A stretch of 64,000 nt of DNA from Streptomyces endophytica (GCF_026153355.1 NZ_CP110636.1:1116001-1180000), one strand, 5' to 3'. Counted from the stretch's first letter, positions 1 through 11,147 are shown. Made by a program: numbers and translations. The notes: generated by a model not told the origin, from the letters alone.

Positions 1-137
1 GCGAAGGCGGCGACGGTGCCGGCGCGGCGGGTGCGGCTGCCGCGTGCCGTGGTGTCGCGGACCAGGCGGCACCAGACGTAGCGGTGCACGCCGAAGAACA
101 GGCCGAGGACCGGCACCGCGATCAGGGCAAAGACCAC
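1..137 (-). CDS. Membrane protein N-terminus (partial), possibly a membrane-anchored metallophosphoesterase
   Basis: About 45 codons of a minus-strand gene that runs off the left edge. The likely start is GTG at 135-137, preceded by GGGAGA. The visible part opens with a hydrophobic helix (VVFALIAVPVLGLFFGV) followed by an Arg-rich stretch (HRYVWCRLVRDTTARGSRTRR), so it is a membrane anchor with a cytoplasmic basic segment. From memory, Streptomyces metallophosphoesterases near the SCO4848/carboxypeptidase locus begin this way, but no catalytic domain lies in the window. The function is therefore an inference; the coding call rests on the frame, RBS and helix. Confidence 0.4.
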   Translation of the reverse strand, partial: MVFALIAVPVLGLFFGVHRYVWCRLVRDTTARGSRTRRAGTVAAF

Positions 138-148
138 CGCGTCTCCCT

Positions 149-310
149 AGCTCCAGTTGTACCGGGAACTTCAGGTGTCCCAGGAGTTCCTGACGTCCTG
201 GCAGCTCCAGGTGTTCCGACAGCTCCAGGCGTTCTGACAGCTCCCGACGTCCCGAAAGCTCCAGGTGTCCCGGGAGCCCCGGAAGTCCCGGGAGCTCCAG
301 AAGTCCCGGA
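149..310. repeat. Nine tandem 18-bp degenerate repeats
   Basis: Nine consecutive units of exactly 18 bp lie between the start of the left-edge gene and the 3' end of the GntA-like gene. The consensus is close to AGCTCCAGGTGTCCCGGG. Units begin at 149, 167, 185, 203, 221, 239, 257, 275 and 293. The array is intergenic. It can be read as a Pro/Val/Ala repeat peptide in one frame, but no convincing gene contains it. It begins only about 12 nt upstream of the left-edge start codon, so it occupies that gene's promoter or leader region. Confidence 0.85.
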
Positions 311-459
311 CGAGCACGCTATCGGGCGGGCGGCCAGAGAGAGGGAAGCGGCGCCCGGCGGTGGGGGCGGGACGGGAACGCGGCGCTCAGCGGTGGGGGC
401 GGGCCGACCGGATATCCGGCGGCCCGCCCCCGCACGCTTCGCTCAGGCCCCCGAGGGGG

Positions 460-1179
460 TCAGTGCCCGGTCCAGGTCCCGCTCCCGGTCCAGTTCCCGC
501 TCCCCTCCGCCGTCCTGGCCCGCTTCGCGGGGACGGGGACGAACGGGCACTGCCATTCGGCGGGCTTGGGGCGGCCGGAATAGCGGCGGGCCTCGGAAAG
601 CTCCTCGTATTCCTGCAGATTCGGATTGATGTCGCCCTGCAGCTTGATGTCCTGCTTGCGTATCTTCTCCGCCAGGCGGTCCCACATTCCGGCGCCCTTG
701 ATCCGGGTGAACTGCTCGTGGGAGTTGAAGGCGAGCATCGGGAAAGGCGGGCGGCGGCCCCAGCGGCGGTGGGTCTCGTGCAGGCCGATCACGAAGAACG
801 GGTGCCCGGCCACGCTGTATGCGAATTCCTGGGCCTGCGGGTCCGAGGCGTAGCCCGTCGCCCACTGGTGGTTCTCCGCGTCCTGTTCGTGGAGGAGCTG
901 GAGCTGCTGCCAGAGGAGTTCCTCGAAGCGCAGTTCGTCCACGCCGCGGGGTTGCTCAAAGGTGGCGATGAAACTGGTGAAGGACCGGGCGCTCCAATCC
1001 GCCGAGCCGACGAATTCCGCGAGATCGAGCGCCATCAGCCGGGCGGCCTCCTCGCTCCCCAGCACGTCGTAGTGCCGGTGTGTGATGCCGCCCTGGCGCC
1101 AGGCCGAACGGCCCGCCAGACAGGAGAACCGGTCTCCCAGGATGAACGCCTCGACCTCACCACGCGCGTTTGACGTCAT
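460..1179 (-). CDS. GntA-like YqcI/YcgG family heme protein
   Basis: A 239-residue protein of the YqcI/YcgG family. The founding characterised member is GntA, a heme-dependent N-hydroxylase of a guanidino amino acid in guanitoxin biosynthesis. Recognisable parts are FVGSADWSARSF, the central GHPFFVIGLHETHRRW segment, FNSHEQFTRI, and the C-terminal NPNLQEYEELSEARRYSGR followed by WQCPFVPVP. ATG at 1177-1179 is chosen because GGAAGG sits about 6 nt upstream; a GTG start 18 nt earlier would place that RBS inside the gene. No other guanitoxin gene is nearby, so the substrate is unknown. The last dozen residues repeat WTGSGTWTG and look unconserved. Confidence 0.75.
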   Translation of the reverse strand: MTSNARGEVEAFILGDRFSCLAGRSAWRQGGITHRHYDVLGSEEAARLMALDLAEFVGSADWSARSFTSFIATFEQPRGVDELRFEELLWQQLQLLHEQDAENHQWATGYASDPQAQEFAYSVAGHPFFVIGLHETHRRWGRRPPFPMLAFNSHEQFTRIKGAGMWDRLAEKIRKQDIKLQGDINPNLQEYEELSEARRYSGRPKPAEWQCPFVPVPAKRARTAEGSGNWTGSGTWTGH

Positions 1180-1535
1180 GGTCAGCCTTCCTTCCACCTA
1201 CATGCCTCCTCGACGGGAGATCATCTCCTTCACGCATCCGATAGCACCCACCCCGCTCCGACGGCACCCGGGGCCGGGGACGGCACACGGCAGCCGTGAC
1301 CGCACCCGGGCAGCGCCGGGTCCGCGGAAGGACGGGGGAAGTCGCTCGGTGATTGTGACCGGCCGAAGCGGATCTGGGAAAACCCCGCAGCAAAATTCCT
1401 CGCGACGAATCGCTCACAATCCGGGACGATTACGGCGGTTCACGGAGGGTGAGGAAGCCCGCGGGGCGGGGCCGCTTCCCGCCCAGGGCCGCGGACCGCC
1501 CCCTGCCCGCCCGTTGGCCGGCCGCCGCTCGTCCG
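1180..1535. other. Intergenic region, no gene seen
   Basis: This spacer of about 356 nt lies between two minus-strand genes. Short ORFs cross it but none has a convincing RBS or a familiar composition. A small hairpin, GGGCGGG at 1464-1470 pairing with CCCGCCC at 1478-1484, could end transcription of the gene that stops at 1536. The rest should hold the promoter of the GntA-like gene. Confidence 0.5.
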
Positions 1536-1787
1536 TTACTTGTCCGCCGCCTCGCGGCGCAGGGCCCGCACGCCACGGAACCCGATCACGCCGATTGCCG
1601 TCCCCAAGAGAAAGGACGTCACGGCCAGCAGCAGATGGACCCAGAAGTACGCCGTCGGGTCGCCGGCGTCGTTGAAGGCCAGACCGCTCCCGTCCTTGCA
1701 GAGGTTTTTGACGAAAGTGATCCAGATGAACCAGCTCCAGACCCCGAAGGCGAGCAGGAACCAGGACACGGGGCGAGAGAGCTTCAT
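1536..1787 (-). CDS. SCO4848-family small membrane protein
   Basis: An 83-residue protein with two membrane helices: SRPVSWFLLAFGVWSWFIWI near the N-terminus and VHLLLAVTSFLLGTAIGVIG near the C-terminus. It ends in a basic tail (RGVRALRREAADK). The opening MKLSRPVSWFLLAFGVWSWF matches, as I recall, a small family conserved across Streptomyces next to the D-Ala-D-Ala carboxypeptidase gene, and that neighbour is present and divergent here. The start is placed at the MKLSRP codon. Longer versions of this frame overlap the divergent gene and are not credible. The molecular role is unknown. Confidence 0.75.
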   Translation of the reverse strand: MKLSRPVSWFLLAFGVWSWFIWITFVKNLCKDGSGLAFNDAGDPTAYFWVHLLLAVTSFLLGTAIGVIGFRGVRALRREAADK

Positions 1788-1848
1788 GGGTTCCAGTATG
1801 GGCAGCGGCTCCATCCGGCCGTCGGGAGGGGCACTCTTCCGTGGGGTG

Positions 1849-3257
1849 ATGTCGGCGACCGGGGCGAAGAGGGGTACGTTCAGCGACGTGCCGACGACCT
1901 TCAGTGCTTTCACGGCTTCCGTCCCTGCCCGCCCCTCCACGTCCCCCGGCGCCCCGGACGCTCTTGAGGCGTCCGGCACGTCCGGTCCGGCCGGCGCCGC
2001 CGGAGCATCCCGTGCCGCCGGTGCTGCCGGGCGCGCGGCGCTGCGTCGCGGCCGGTCCCTGTCGGCCGCCGCCGCACTGGCCGTCTCCGGGCTGCTGGCC
2101 TCCCCGCTGCTGGCCGGCACCGCGTACGCCGACCAGAAGGACCCCAAGGCCCCCGCGCCGCCGGCCAAGATGTCGCAGATCGGCGGGGAGCTGCTGGGCG
2201 CGCCCGGCGTCCACGTGCAGCCGAAGCCCGGTGCGCCGAAGCTGCCGGGGCCGGACGCGCTGACCGCCCGGTCCTGGATCATCTCGGACGCCGCGTCCGG
2301 CAAGGTGCTGGCCGCGAAGAACCCGCACTGGCAGCTGGCGCCCGCCAGCACGCTGAAGATGCTGTTCGCGGACACCGTCATGCCGAAGTTCCCGAAGAAC
2401 CAGAAGCACACGGTCAAGCCCGCCGACCTCGCGGGCATGGGCGTGGGCAGCAGCCTGGTCGGGATAAAGGAGAACCTGACCTACACGGTCCACGACCTGT
2501 GGCTCGGGGTGTTCCTGCGCTCCGGGAACGACGCGGTGCACACGCTCTCCGCGATGAACGGCGGGACGAAGGCCACCGTCACGCAGATGCAGCGGCACGC
2601 GAAGGAACTGAACGCCAACGACACGCACGTCGTCACGCCGGACGGCTACGACGCGCCGGGCAGGTCTCCAGCGCGTACGACCTGAGCCTGTTCGCCCGGG
2701 CCGGGCTGCAGAACCCCGACTTCCGCGAGTACTGCTCGACCGCGAGCGCCCAGTTCCCCGGGGACAAGGGCAAGGACGGCAAGCGGGCGACGTTCGGGAT
2801 CCAGAACACCAACCGCCTGCTGAGCGGGGACTACGACATGAAGCCGTATCCCGGGATCGAGGGCGTGAAGAACGGCTCGACCACCAACGCCGGGTCGACC
2901 TTCACCGGGCTGGCGCAGCGCGGTGACCGCAAGCTGCTGGTCACGGTCATGAACCCGGAGAAGAAGGTGCACAACGAGGCCTACCGCGAGGCCGCCAAGC
3001 TGCTCGACTGGGGTTTCGCGGCGGCCGACAAGGTCGAGCCGGTCGGCCGGCTGGTCGGGCCGCGCAGCGAGGACGACGGCACCGGCGCGGTGGCCGCCCA
3101 GGGCAAGCGCCACAAGGGCGGGCACGGCAGCACCCAGGCGGCGCTGGACAGCACCGGCTCGGGCGGCACCTGGACCGCGGTGGGGATCACCGGCGGTGCG
3201 GTGGTGGTGCTGGGCGCGGTGGCACTGGTGCTACGCCGGCGCCGCGCCGCGAAGTGA
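1849..3257 (+). CDS. Serine-type D-Ala-D-Ala carboxypeptidase (S11), frame broken by one base
   Basis: A secreted, membrane-anchored penicillin-binding DD-carboxypeptidase that trims the terminal D-Ala from peptidoglycan stem peptides. All three active-site motifs are visible: STLK at 2347-2358, SGN at 2521-2529 and KNG at 2868-2876. An Arg-containing signal segment ending ASPLLAGTAYA precedes the domain, and the C-terminus has a membrane helix (VGITGGAVVVLGAVALVL) followed by RRRRAAK. The frame shifts near 2660, where GCGCCGGGCAGG should read GCGCCGGGGCAGG; one added G joins two perfectly homologous halves. The start is uncertain: ATG 1849 is a compromise, and in-frame ATGs at 1786 and 1798 or a later GTG near 1888 are possible. 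Confidence 0.85.
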
Positions 3258-3317
3258 ACCGGGCGGCGGCCGCACGGGACGGCGAGTGAACCGGGCGGCG
3301 GCCGCACGGGACGGCGG
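3254..3317. repeat. Two tandem 32-bp copies spanning a stop codon
   Basis: Two adjacent 32-bp units begin at 3254 and 3286. The first contains the TGA stop of the carboxypeptidase, and the second repeats it downstream. They differ only at the last base. This looks like a recent slippage duplication at the 3' end of the gene. Confidence 0.85.
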
Positions 3318-3335
3318 GTGAGGCGGGGGCGGGGG

Positions 3336-4256
3336 CTAGGTGGCCTCCGCCCCCGCTTCGGCGGTCCCGGGCCCCGCGGCGCCGGTCTCCTCCGCCCCGT
3401 TCGTCCTCTCCTCCCCCGCCGTGGCGGTCCACGAGGCGCAGTACACCAGCAGCTTCGCGGTGAAGTTGATCCACAACAGCAGCGCGATCGGGGTGCCGAA
3501 GGCGCCGTACATGCTGCGCGAGGCGACGCCCTGGAGATAGCCGCTGAGCAGCAGCTTCAGCACTTCGAAGCCGATCGCGCCGAGGAGGCCGGCGATCACC
3601 ACGGCGCTGCGCGGCGGGTGGGCACCGGGCAGTTTCGTCAGGACGTAGACGAGGAGCAGGAAGTCCGCGAGGACGGCGGTGCAGAAGCCGGCGGCGGACA
3701 GCAGGACGGTGCCGATGCCGCCCTCCGCCAGGCCGAGCGCGTGTGCCGCCTTGCCGACCGCCGCGGACGCGAAGGCCGAGCAGGCGAACGAGAGCAGCGC
3801 GACCCCGCCGAGTCCCAGCAGCAGCGCGCCGTCCCGGAGCTTGCCGAGGAGGAAGTTGGTGTCCTCGTCGCCCTTCTCCCATACGGCGCGCAGGCAGTCG
3901 CGCAGCGAGTCGACCCAGCCGATGCCGGTGAGCAGCAGCGCGGCACCGGCCACCAGCCCGATCGTGGCGGCGTTCTCGACGAGCCCGGCGAGATCGAGCT
4001 GCCCGGAGATGCCGGGGATCTGCTCGGCGAACTTGCTCTGCAGCTTGTGCAGGTCGCGGTCGCTGAGCAGGGCGGCGCCGATCGCGGCGGCCACGGTGAG
4101 CAGCGGGAAGAGGGCGACGAAGCTGGTGAAGGTGATCGCGGCGGCGAGCCGGGTCCAGTGCACCCGGAGCATGCGTTCATAGGCGTGCCAGAGGTGAGTG
4201 GTCATCAGCCAGCCGACGGCCGGCCCGACCACCGGCAGTTTCCTCAACCAGTCCAC
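3336..4256 (-). CDS. YihY/BrkB family inner-membrane protein
   Basis: A 306-residue polytopic membrane protein. It matches the YihY/BrkB family: an amphipathic N-terminus, then RLAAAITFTSFVALFPLLTV, and roughly six membrane segments ending with FGTPIALLLWINFTAKLLVY. The family was once called ribonuclease BN but is now regarded as membrane proteins of uncertain transport role. The C-terminal 30 residues are Ala/Glu/Gly-rich and probably disordered. It faces the carboxypeptidase tail to tail. The ATG start is followed by a plausible basic N-terminus. Confidence 0.85.
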   Translation of the reverse strand: MDWLRKLPVVGPAVGWLMTTHLWHAYERMLRVHWTRLAAAITFTSFVALFPLLTVAAAIGAALLSDRDLHKLQSKFAEQIPGISGQLDLAGLVENAATIGLVAGAALLLTGIGWVDSLRDCLRAVWEKGDEDTNFLLGKLRDGALLLGLGGVALLSFACSAFASAAVGKAAHALGLAEGGIGTVLLSAAGFCTAVLADFLLLVYVLTKLPGAHPPRSAVVIAGLLGAIGFEVLKLLLSGYLQGVASRSMYGAFGTPIALLLWINFTAKLLVYCASWTATAGEERTNGAEETGAAGPGTAEAGAEAT

Positions 4257-4312
4257 GGCGCTCCCCTCGTACGGCAGTCGGTCGCCCGGTGATCCGGAAC
4301 CCTAAGGTCCGA

Positions 4313-4978
4313 CTACCCCGTAACGGCCTCCGGACATCCGGACGATGGCCGCCTCACACCAAGGGGACGGCCGGCCGCGGCCCGTGCGCCGGGATCAGCA
4401 GGAAGGGGCCGGGGGCGGGAGAGGTCGGCGGCCTGGCGGGGGACGGCGGGGGGCTGCGGGCCGAAGGGGTACTCGCGCTCCAGGCGCCAGACGGCGTCCG
4501 CGCCCTGCTGGTAGAGGGCGAACCCGGCGATCGTCCAGGTCGCGGAGAAGTCCGCGAGCTCGGCCCGGGCACGGTCCATGGCGTCCTCGGCGATGCCGTG
4601 CGCGACCGTCACATGCGGGTGGTACGGGAACTGCAGGTCGCGGGCGCACGGGCCGGAGGGGACGCGGACCCGTGCCTGGAGGGCGGTGCAGCCGGCCGCG
4701 CCCTCGGTGACCTTCACGAAGACGACCGGGGAGAGCGGGCGGAAGGTGTCGGTGCCCTCCAGCCGGAGCGGGAAGGCGCGGGAGGAGGCCGCGACGCCGG
4801 CCAGGTGGCGCTCGATGGCGGGCAGCGCGTCGGCCTGGACCTCCGTGGGCGGGAGGAGGGTGATGTGGGTGGGGATGCCGTGTGCGGCGGGGTCCCCGAA
4901 GCTCGCGCGCTTCCGCTGGAGGAAGCTGCCGTACGGCTCCGGGACCGCGATCGAAACGCCCAGCGTTACGGTCCCCAC
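4313..4978 (-). CDS. 2'-5' RNA ligase/2H phosphoesterase family protein
   Basis: A 221-residue protein with the two HxT signatures of 2H phosphoesterases: HITLLPP near residue 38 and HVTVAHG near residue 121. These enzymes hydrolyse or ligate 2',5' or cyclic phosphodiester bonds in RNA or nucleotides. The segments FPLRLEGTDTFRP and PVVFVKVTEGAAG also fit the family core. The last 50 residues, after REYPFGPQPP, are Pro/Arg-rich without family resemblance. They may be a natural tail or the result of another frame error. The gene lies between trpS and the BrkB gene on the same strand, which fits the Streptomyces core order as I recall it. Confidence 0.8.
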   Translation of the reverse strand: MGTVTLGVSIAVPEPYGSFLQRKRASFGDPAAHGIPTHITLLPPTEVQADALPAIERHLAGVAASSRAFPLRLEGTDTFRPLSPVVFVKVTEGAAGCTALQARVRVPSGPCARDLQFPYHPHVTVAHGIAEDAMDRARAELADFSATWTIAGFALYQQGADAVWRLEREYPFGPQPPAVPRQAADLSRPRPLPADPGARAAAGRPLGVRRPSSGCPEAVTG

Positions 4979-5162
4979 TGGCTTCTCCCTCCTGACGTGT
5001 GTGCGGCGCGCTCGCGCACCCTCTTAGTGTGCCGGGTGCGCACCCCGGACGGGGAGCGTCCCCGGCCCTCGGACGGCCGGGCCGTTGTGCCCACGTGAGT
5101 GGGGGCGGCGGCCCTGGCGGGGCCCGCGCGGCCAGCCGGGGCGGGCCGCGCGGACCGTTCCG

Positions 5163-6188
<1,026 letters not shown>

Positions 6189-6364
6189 TCAGGTCGCGGG
6201 GGGCGGTAGGGCGTCCGGTGGGTGGGGAGGGCGGGGCGGGGGCGCCAGGGGCCGGGGCGGGGGCACCAGGGGGCCGGGGCAAAGCCCCGCGGCGTGCGGG
6301 GGACCCCCGCGGCGTCGGGCGGGGCGGGGGCACGTGGGCGGTGGCCCGCAGGGGGTGGTCGAAC

Positions 6365-6401
6365 GCATCCCGTAGGGGATGGCGAGGCCCCCTGCGGGGC
6401 C
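6365..6401. terminator. Two adjacent small hairpins 3' of glyA
   Basis: CATCCC pairs with GGGATG at about 6365-6380. GGCCCC at 6386-6391 pairs with GGGGCC at 6396-6401. They lie about 20 nt past the glyA stop, where a terminator is expected. No T-run follows, as is usual in Streptomyces. Confidence 0.45.
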
Positions 6402-6422
6402 ACAACGTGCAGGTGGGGGCCG

Positions 6423-7708
<1,286 letters not shown>

Positions 7709-7751
7709 GGCGTCCTCCGGGGCGGTCGATCGGTGGTCCGGTCGTGGTCCC

Positions 7752-7842
7752 GGGGTGCCCAGGCGGGGCGACACCTCGTGGTGGTGGCCACGCAGCGCTC
7801 CCTCGGGGTCGTTTCCCCGTACGCCAGTCGCGATGCGCACCG
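7752..7842 (-). promoter_or_regulatory. Candidate ZTP/ZMP riboswitch (pfl motif) upstream of glyA
   Basis: Read on the minus strand, the leader contains GCGACTGGCG followed by a GGGGAAACGACCCC element, then, after a variable stretch, the conserved CCGCCTGGGCA about 45 nt before the glyA ATG. The order GACUGGCG, then a GGGAAAC-type internal element, then CCGCCUGGGCA, is the published pfl/ZTP riboswitch core. These RNAs sense the purine intermediate ZMP/ZTP and switch on folate genes such as glyA. The boundaries are approximate. This is recognition from consensus memory; no covariance search was run. Confidence 0.82.
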
Positions 7843-8089
7843 CCGAGTCTAGACGGCCGCGCGCGGCCCGGTGCCGGGAACACCCGTTCCGTCCCACCGC
7901 GCGGCGCCGGGAACGCCCGTTCCGCCCTACGGCCCGGCGCCGGGAACGCCTCACGGCCCGCTGCCCGCACCGCCCGGCCGCCCCGGTCACCCCGGCGGCT
8001 TCCGGACGAACGACCTGAGGAGCAATATAGAGGGGCATATGGGCACCTCACTCCACACGCCCCGTACGGTCTACCGGAACGGAGTCACG

Positions 8090-9306
8090 GTGACGTCCAC
8101 GGAACCCGGCATCGCAGCCGCCCTCGCCGCCGCCGAGGCCCACAGCGCGCACAACTACCACCCGCTCCCCGTGGTCGTGGCGACCGCCGAGGGCGCCTGG
8201 ATGACGGATGTGACGGGCCGGCGCTACCTGGACATGCTCGCCGGGTACTCCGCGCTGAACTTCGGGCACGGCCACCCGCGGCTGCTGGCGGCCGCCCGGG
8301 CCCAGCTGGAACGGGTCACCCTCACCTCCCGCGCCTTCCACCACGACCGGTTCGCCGACTTCTGCGCCCAGCTGGCCGAGCTGTGCGGGATGGAACTGGT
8401 GCTGCCGATGAACACCGGCGCCGAGGCCGTGGAGACCGCGCTGAAGACCGCCCGCAAGTGGGGCTACCAGGTCAAGGGCGTCCCGGACGGCCGGGCGAAG
8501 ATCGTCGTCGCGGACGGCAACTTCCACGGCCGGACCACCACCATCGTCTCGTTCTCCACCGACCCCGAGGCCCGCGCCGGCTTCGGCCCGTACACCCCCG
8601 GTTTCGAGGTCGTCCCCTACGGCGACCTGGCCGCGATGGAGGCGGCGGTCGACGAGCGGACCGTCGCGGTCCTGCTGGAGCCGATCCAGGGCGAGGCGGG
8701 CGTACGGGTGCCGCCGCCCGGCTATCTGGCGGGCGTGCGGGAGCTGACCCGGCGCCGGAACGTGCTGTTCGTCGCTGACGAGATCCAGTCCGGGCTGGGC
8801 CGCACGGGCCGGACCTTCGCCTGCGAGCACGAGGGCGTGGTCCCGGACGTGTACGTGCTCGGCAAGGCGCTGGGCGGCGGGGTGGTGCCGGTGTCGGCGG
8901 TGGTGTCCTCGCGCGAGGTGCTGGGCGTCTTCGCGCCGGGCGAGCACGGCTCGACCTTCGGCGGGAACCCGCTCGCCTGCGCGGTGGCGCTGGAGGTCAT
9001 CGCGATGCTGCGGACCGGCGAATACCAGCAGCGGGCAACGGAGTTGGGCGAGCATCTGCACAGCGAGCTGGGGCTTCTGGTGGGCGGCGGGACGGTGGAC
9101 GCGGTGCGCGGCCGCGGACTGTGGGCGGGGTGGACGTCAATCCGTCCCGCGGCACCGGACGCGCGGTCTCCGAGCAGCTGATGACACGCGGCGTCCTGGT
9201 CAAGGACACCCACGGCGCGACGATCCGGCTCGCGCCGCCCCTGATGATCAGCAAGGAGGACCTGGACTGGGGGCTGGAACGGCTGAGGGACGTCCTGGAG
9301 GGGTGA
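8090..9306 (+). CDS. rocD: Ornithine aminotransferase, frame broken by one base
   Basis: A class III PLP aminotransferase converting ornithine to glutamate semialdehyde. Diagnostic pieces are AHSAHNYHPLPVV, RRYLDMLAGYSALNFGH, PMNTGAEAVETALK, LLEPIQGEAG, VADEIQSGLGRTG and LGKALGGG (PLP lysine near residue 259). The last 60 codons, SRGTGRAVSEQLMTRGVLVK onward, sit in another frame. Adding one G to the run at 9127-9131 joins them and gives about 405 residues, the usual RocD length. GTG at 8090 is preferred because GGAACGGAG lies 5 nt upstream and the protein then starts like known RocD. An in-frame ATG at 8039 is the alternative. It is divergent from glyA. Confidence 0.9.
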
Positions 9307-9460
9307 GAAGCGGGCGTGCGGGCGGCTCGCCGGGGGCGTACGGGGGCCGCGGACGTGCAGCGGGCGGCCGGCGGCGGGTGCGAGGCCCTGGCCGCCCGCT
9401 GTGCCAGCCCCGTACCGCGTACGTCCGCGTACCCGTACGCATCCCGTCCGCCGGGATCCG

Positions 9461-9540
9461 CCCGGGTCAGCCGGGGTCAGCCGGGGTCAGCCGGGGTCAG
9501 CCCGGGTCAGCCGGGGTCAGCCGGGGTCAGCCGGGGTCAG
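9461..9540. repeat. Eight tandem 10-bp repeats over a stop codon
   Basis: Eight head-to-tail copies of CCGGGGTCAG (two have CCCGGGTCAG) run up to the 3' end of the next minus-strand gene. That gene's TGA stop lies inside the last copy, and each further copy repeats the same stop-containing unit beyond it. The pattern points to replication slippage at a gene end. Confidence 0.9.
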
Positions 9541-10725
9541 CGGATCACATGCGGGAGGAAACGGGCGTACTCGTCCGTGACCGGTCCCGCCGACTCGCGG
9601 ATGCCGAGGCCGGCCGCCTCGTCCTCGACGACCCAGGCGCCCAGCACCACCCGGTTGCCGTCGAAGTCCGGCAGCGGCGCCAACTCCTGGTAGCAGCACG
9701 GGTCGTCGGGGCCGCGCGGCGCCGGCTCGTCGCCCGGCCGGTGCAGGGTTACGCCGGCGCCCTCCCGGCCCAGCAGCGGTTTGGCGGCGTAGCCGCGGGT
9801 GTGCGCCAGCTCGCGCGGCCCGTCCAGGTAGGCGGGCAGCAGGTTCGGGTGGCCGGGGTAGAGCTCCCACAGGATCGCCAGCAGCGCCTTGTTGGAGAGC
9901 AGCATCTTCCAGGCGGGTTCGATCCAGAGGGTGGAGCCGGTGCCGCCGCCGTTGTCGAGGGTGTCCAGGACGTGCGGGCCGAAGTCGTCGGTGGCCAGCC
10001 ACTCCCACGGGTAGAGCTTGAAGCAGGCCCGCACGAAGCGCAGCCGCTGGTCGACGAACCGGCCCGAGAGCCGGTCCCAGCCGATCTCCTCCACGGGGAT
10101 GCTGACGGTCGGAAGGCCCGCCTGCTGGGCCGTCTCCTCCAGGTAGGCGACGGTCATCAGGTCCTCGCCGAGCTCGTCGCCCGCGGAGTGCGCGAAGTGC
10201 ACCGGAGCGCCGGGCGGCAGCAGCGGGGCCTGCCGCTTCCAGGCCGCGACCAGCCGCTCGTGCAGCGAGTTCCACTGGTCGGCGCCGGGGAAGCGCTCCT
10301 CCATCCAGAACCACTGGGGGCTGGCGGCCTCGACCAGCGAGGTCGGCGTATCGGCGTTGTACTCCAGCATCTTGGCCGGGCCGGTGCCGTCGTAGTGCAG
10401 GTCGAACCGCCCGTAGAGGGAGGGGAGTTCGGCGCGCCGGCGCCAGGACTCGGCGACCAGCGCGGCCAGGCGGGGGTCGGTGATCCCGAGGTCGGCGAAG
10501 CGGTCGCGGCGACGATGTGCTCGGCGGCGGCCAGGCACATGCCGTGCAGCTCCTCGACGACCTCCTCCAGCGCCTCGATCTCCGGGAGGGTGAAGGAGTA
10601 GTACGCGCTCTCGTCCCAGTAGGGCGCAGCGAGTCGTCCGGGTAGCGGGTGAGGGGGTAGATCAGGCCCTGCGCCTCGACGGTCTGCTGCCAGCCGGGGC
10701 GGGGCTCGATGGTGTGGCGTTCCAT
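9537..10725 (-). CDS. Glutathionylspermidine synthase-like ATP-grasp protein (YgiC-like), two frame breaks
   Basis: A protein of the glutathionylspermidine-synthase preATP-grasp family, similar to E. coli YgiC/YjfC. Visible parts are RYPDDSLRP, YGRFDLHYDGTGPAKMLEYN, NTPTSLVEAA-like NADTPTSLVEAA, WNSLHERLV, FVDQRLRFVRACFKLYPWEW and KMLLSNKALLAILWELYPGH, close to the family core. The N-terminal 35 codons, the next 40 and the remainder lie in three frames. Adding one C near 10622 and one near 10509 (minus-strand sense) fuses them into about 396 residues, a normal length. ATG at 10723-10725 is 17 nt below the lipoprotein gene, so the two form an operon like E. coli ygiBC. The substrate is unknown; these bacteria lack glutathione. 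Confidence 0.8.
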
Positions 10726-10742
10726 GGCCGTACGGTGTCCGG

Positions 10743-11147
10743 TCAGCCGCCGAAGGAGCCGTGGCCCCCGTGCCCGCCGTGGCCTCCCGAGCAGCCGAAG
10801 CCGCCGCGGTTGACGGCCGTGGTCCGGCTGAAGGTGCCGTTGTCGGCGTACTTGCCGCCGCCGCTGTCCGGGTCGTAGTACCACTGGGCGTCGGCCGGGC
10901 GCTTGCCGCGGCCCGACGTACCGGATCCGGCGCCGCCGGTCCCCGAGCCGCCGGTGGACGAGCCGCCGCCCGCCGAGCAGTTCTTGGCGTCGACGACGCG
11001 GTAGCCCTTGACGACGTCGTAGCTGTTGCGGTCCACGCAGCGCTTGTCCGGGTCCGAGCCGCAGGACGTCAGGGCGGCGGCCAGGGCGCCCATGCCGCCC
11101 AGGATCACCGTGCTCGACCGCAGTCGGCGGCGTGCTTTCTCGGCCAT
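10743..11147 (-). CDS. Small lipoprotein, YgiB-like by context
   Basis: A 134-residue lipoprotein. After MAEKARRRLRSS comes a hydrophobic stretch ending in the lipobox LTSC, so Cys near residue 27 would be lipidated. The mature part has DKRCVDRNSYDVV and YYDPDSGGGKY, then a Gly/Ser/His-rich tail (GGHGGHGGHGSFGG). E. coli pairs a Cys-containing outer-membrane lipoprotein (YgiB, DUF1190) with YgiC. The same order here, and the resemblance of the YxVV and YYxP segments, suggests an actinobacterial equivalent. ATG at 1 1147 (11145-11147) follows a GGGGGAGACGGAAA ribosome-binding region. Confidence 0.75.
   Translation of the reverse strand: MAEKARRRLRSSTVILGGMGALAAALTSCGSDPDKRCVDRNSYDVVKGYRVVDAKNCSAGGGSSTGGSGTGGAGSGTSGRGKRPADAQWYYDPDSGGGKYADNGTFSRTTAVNRGGFGCSGGHGGHGGHGSFGG

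Noticed and set aside
1157..1417. An 86-codon minus-strand ORF upstream of the GntA-like gene
   Set aside because: It overlaps the GntA-like start, lacks an RBS and has shadow-like composition (Arg/Pro/Ser). I see no family resemblance.
2641..2700. Programmed frameshifting in the carboxypeptidase gene
   Set aside because: No slippery heptamer or downstream structure was noted. Many other genes in the window show the same one-base loss in G/C runs, so a consensus error is simpler.
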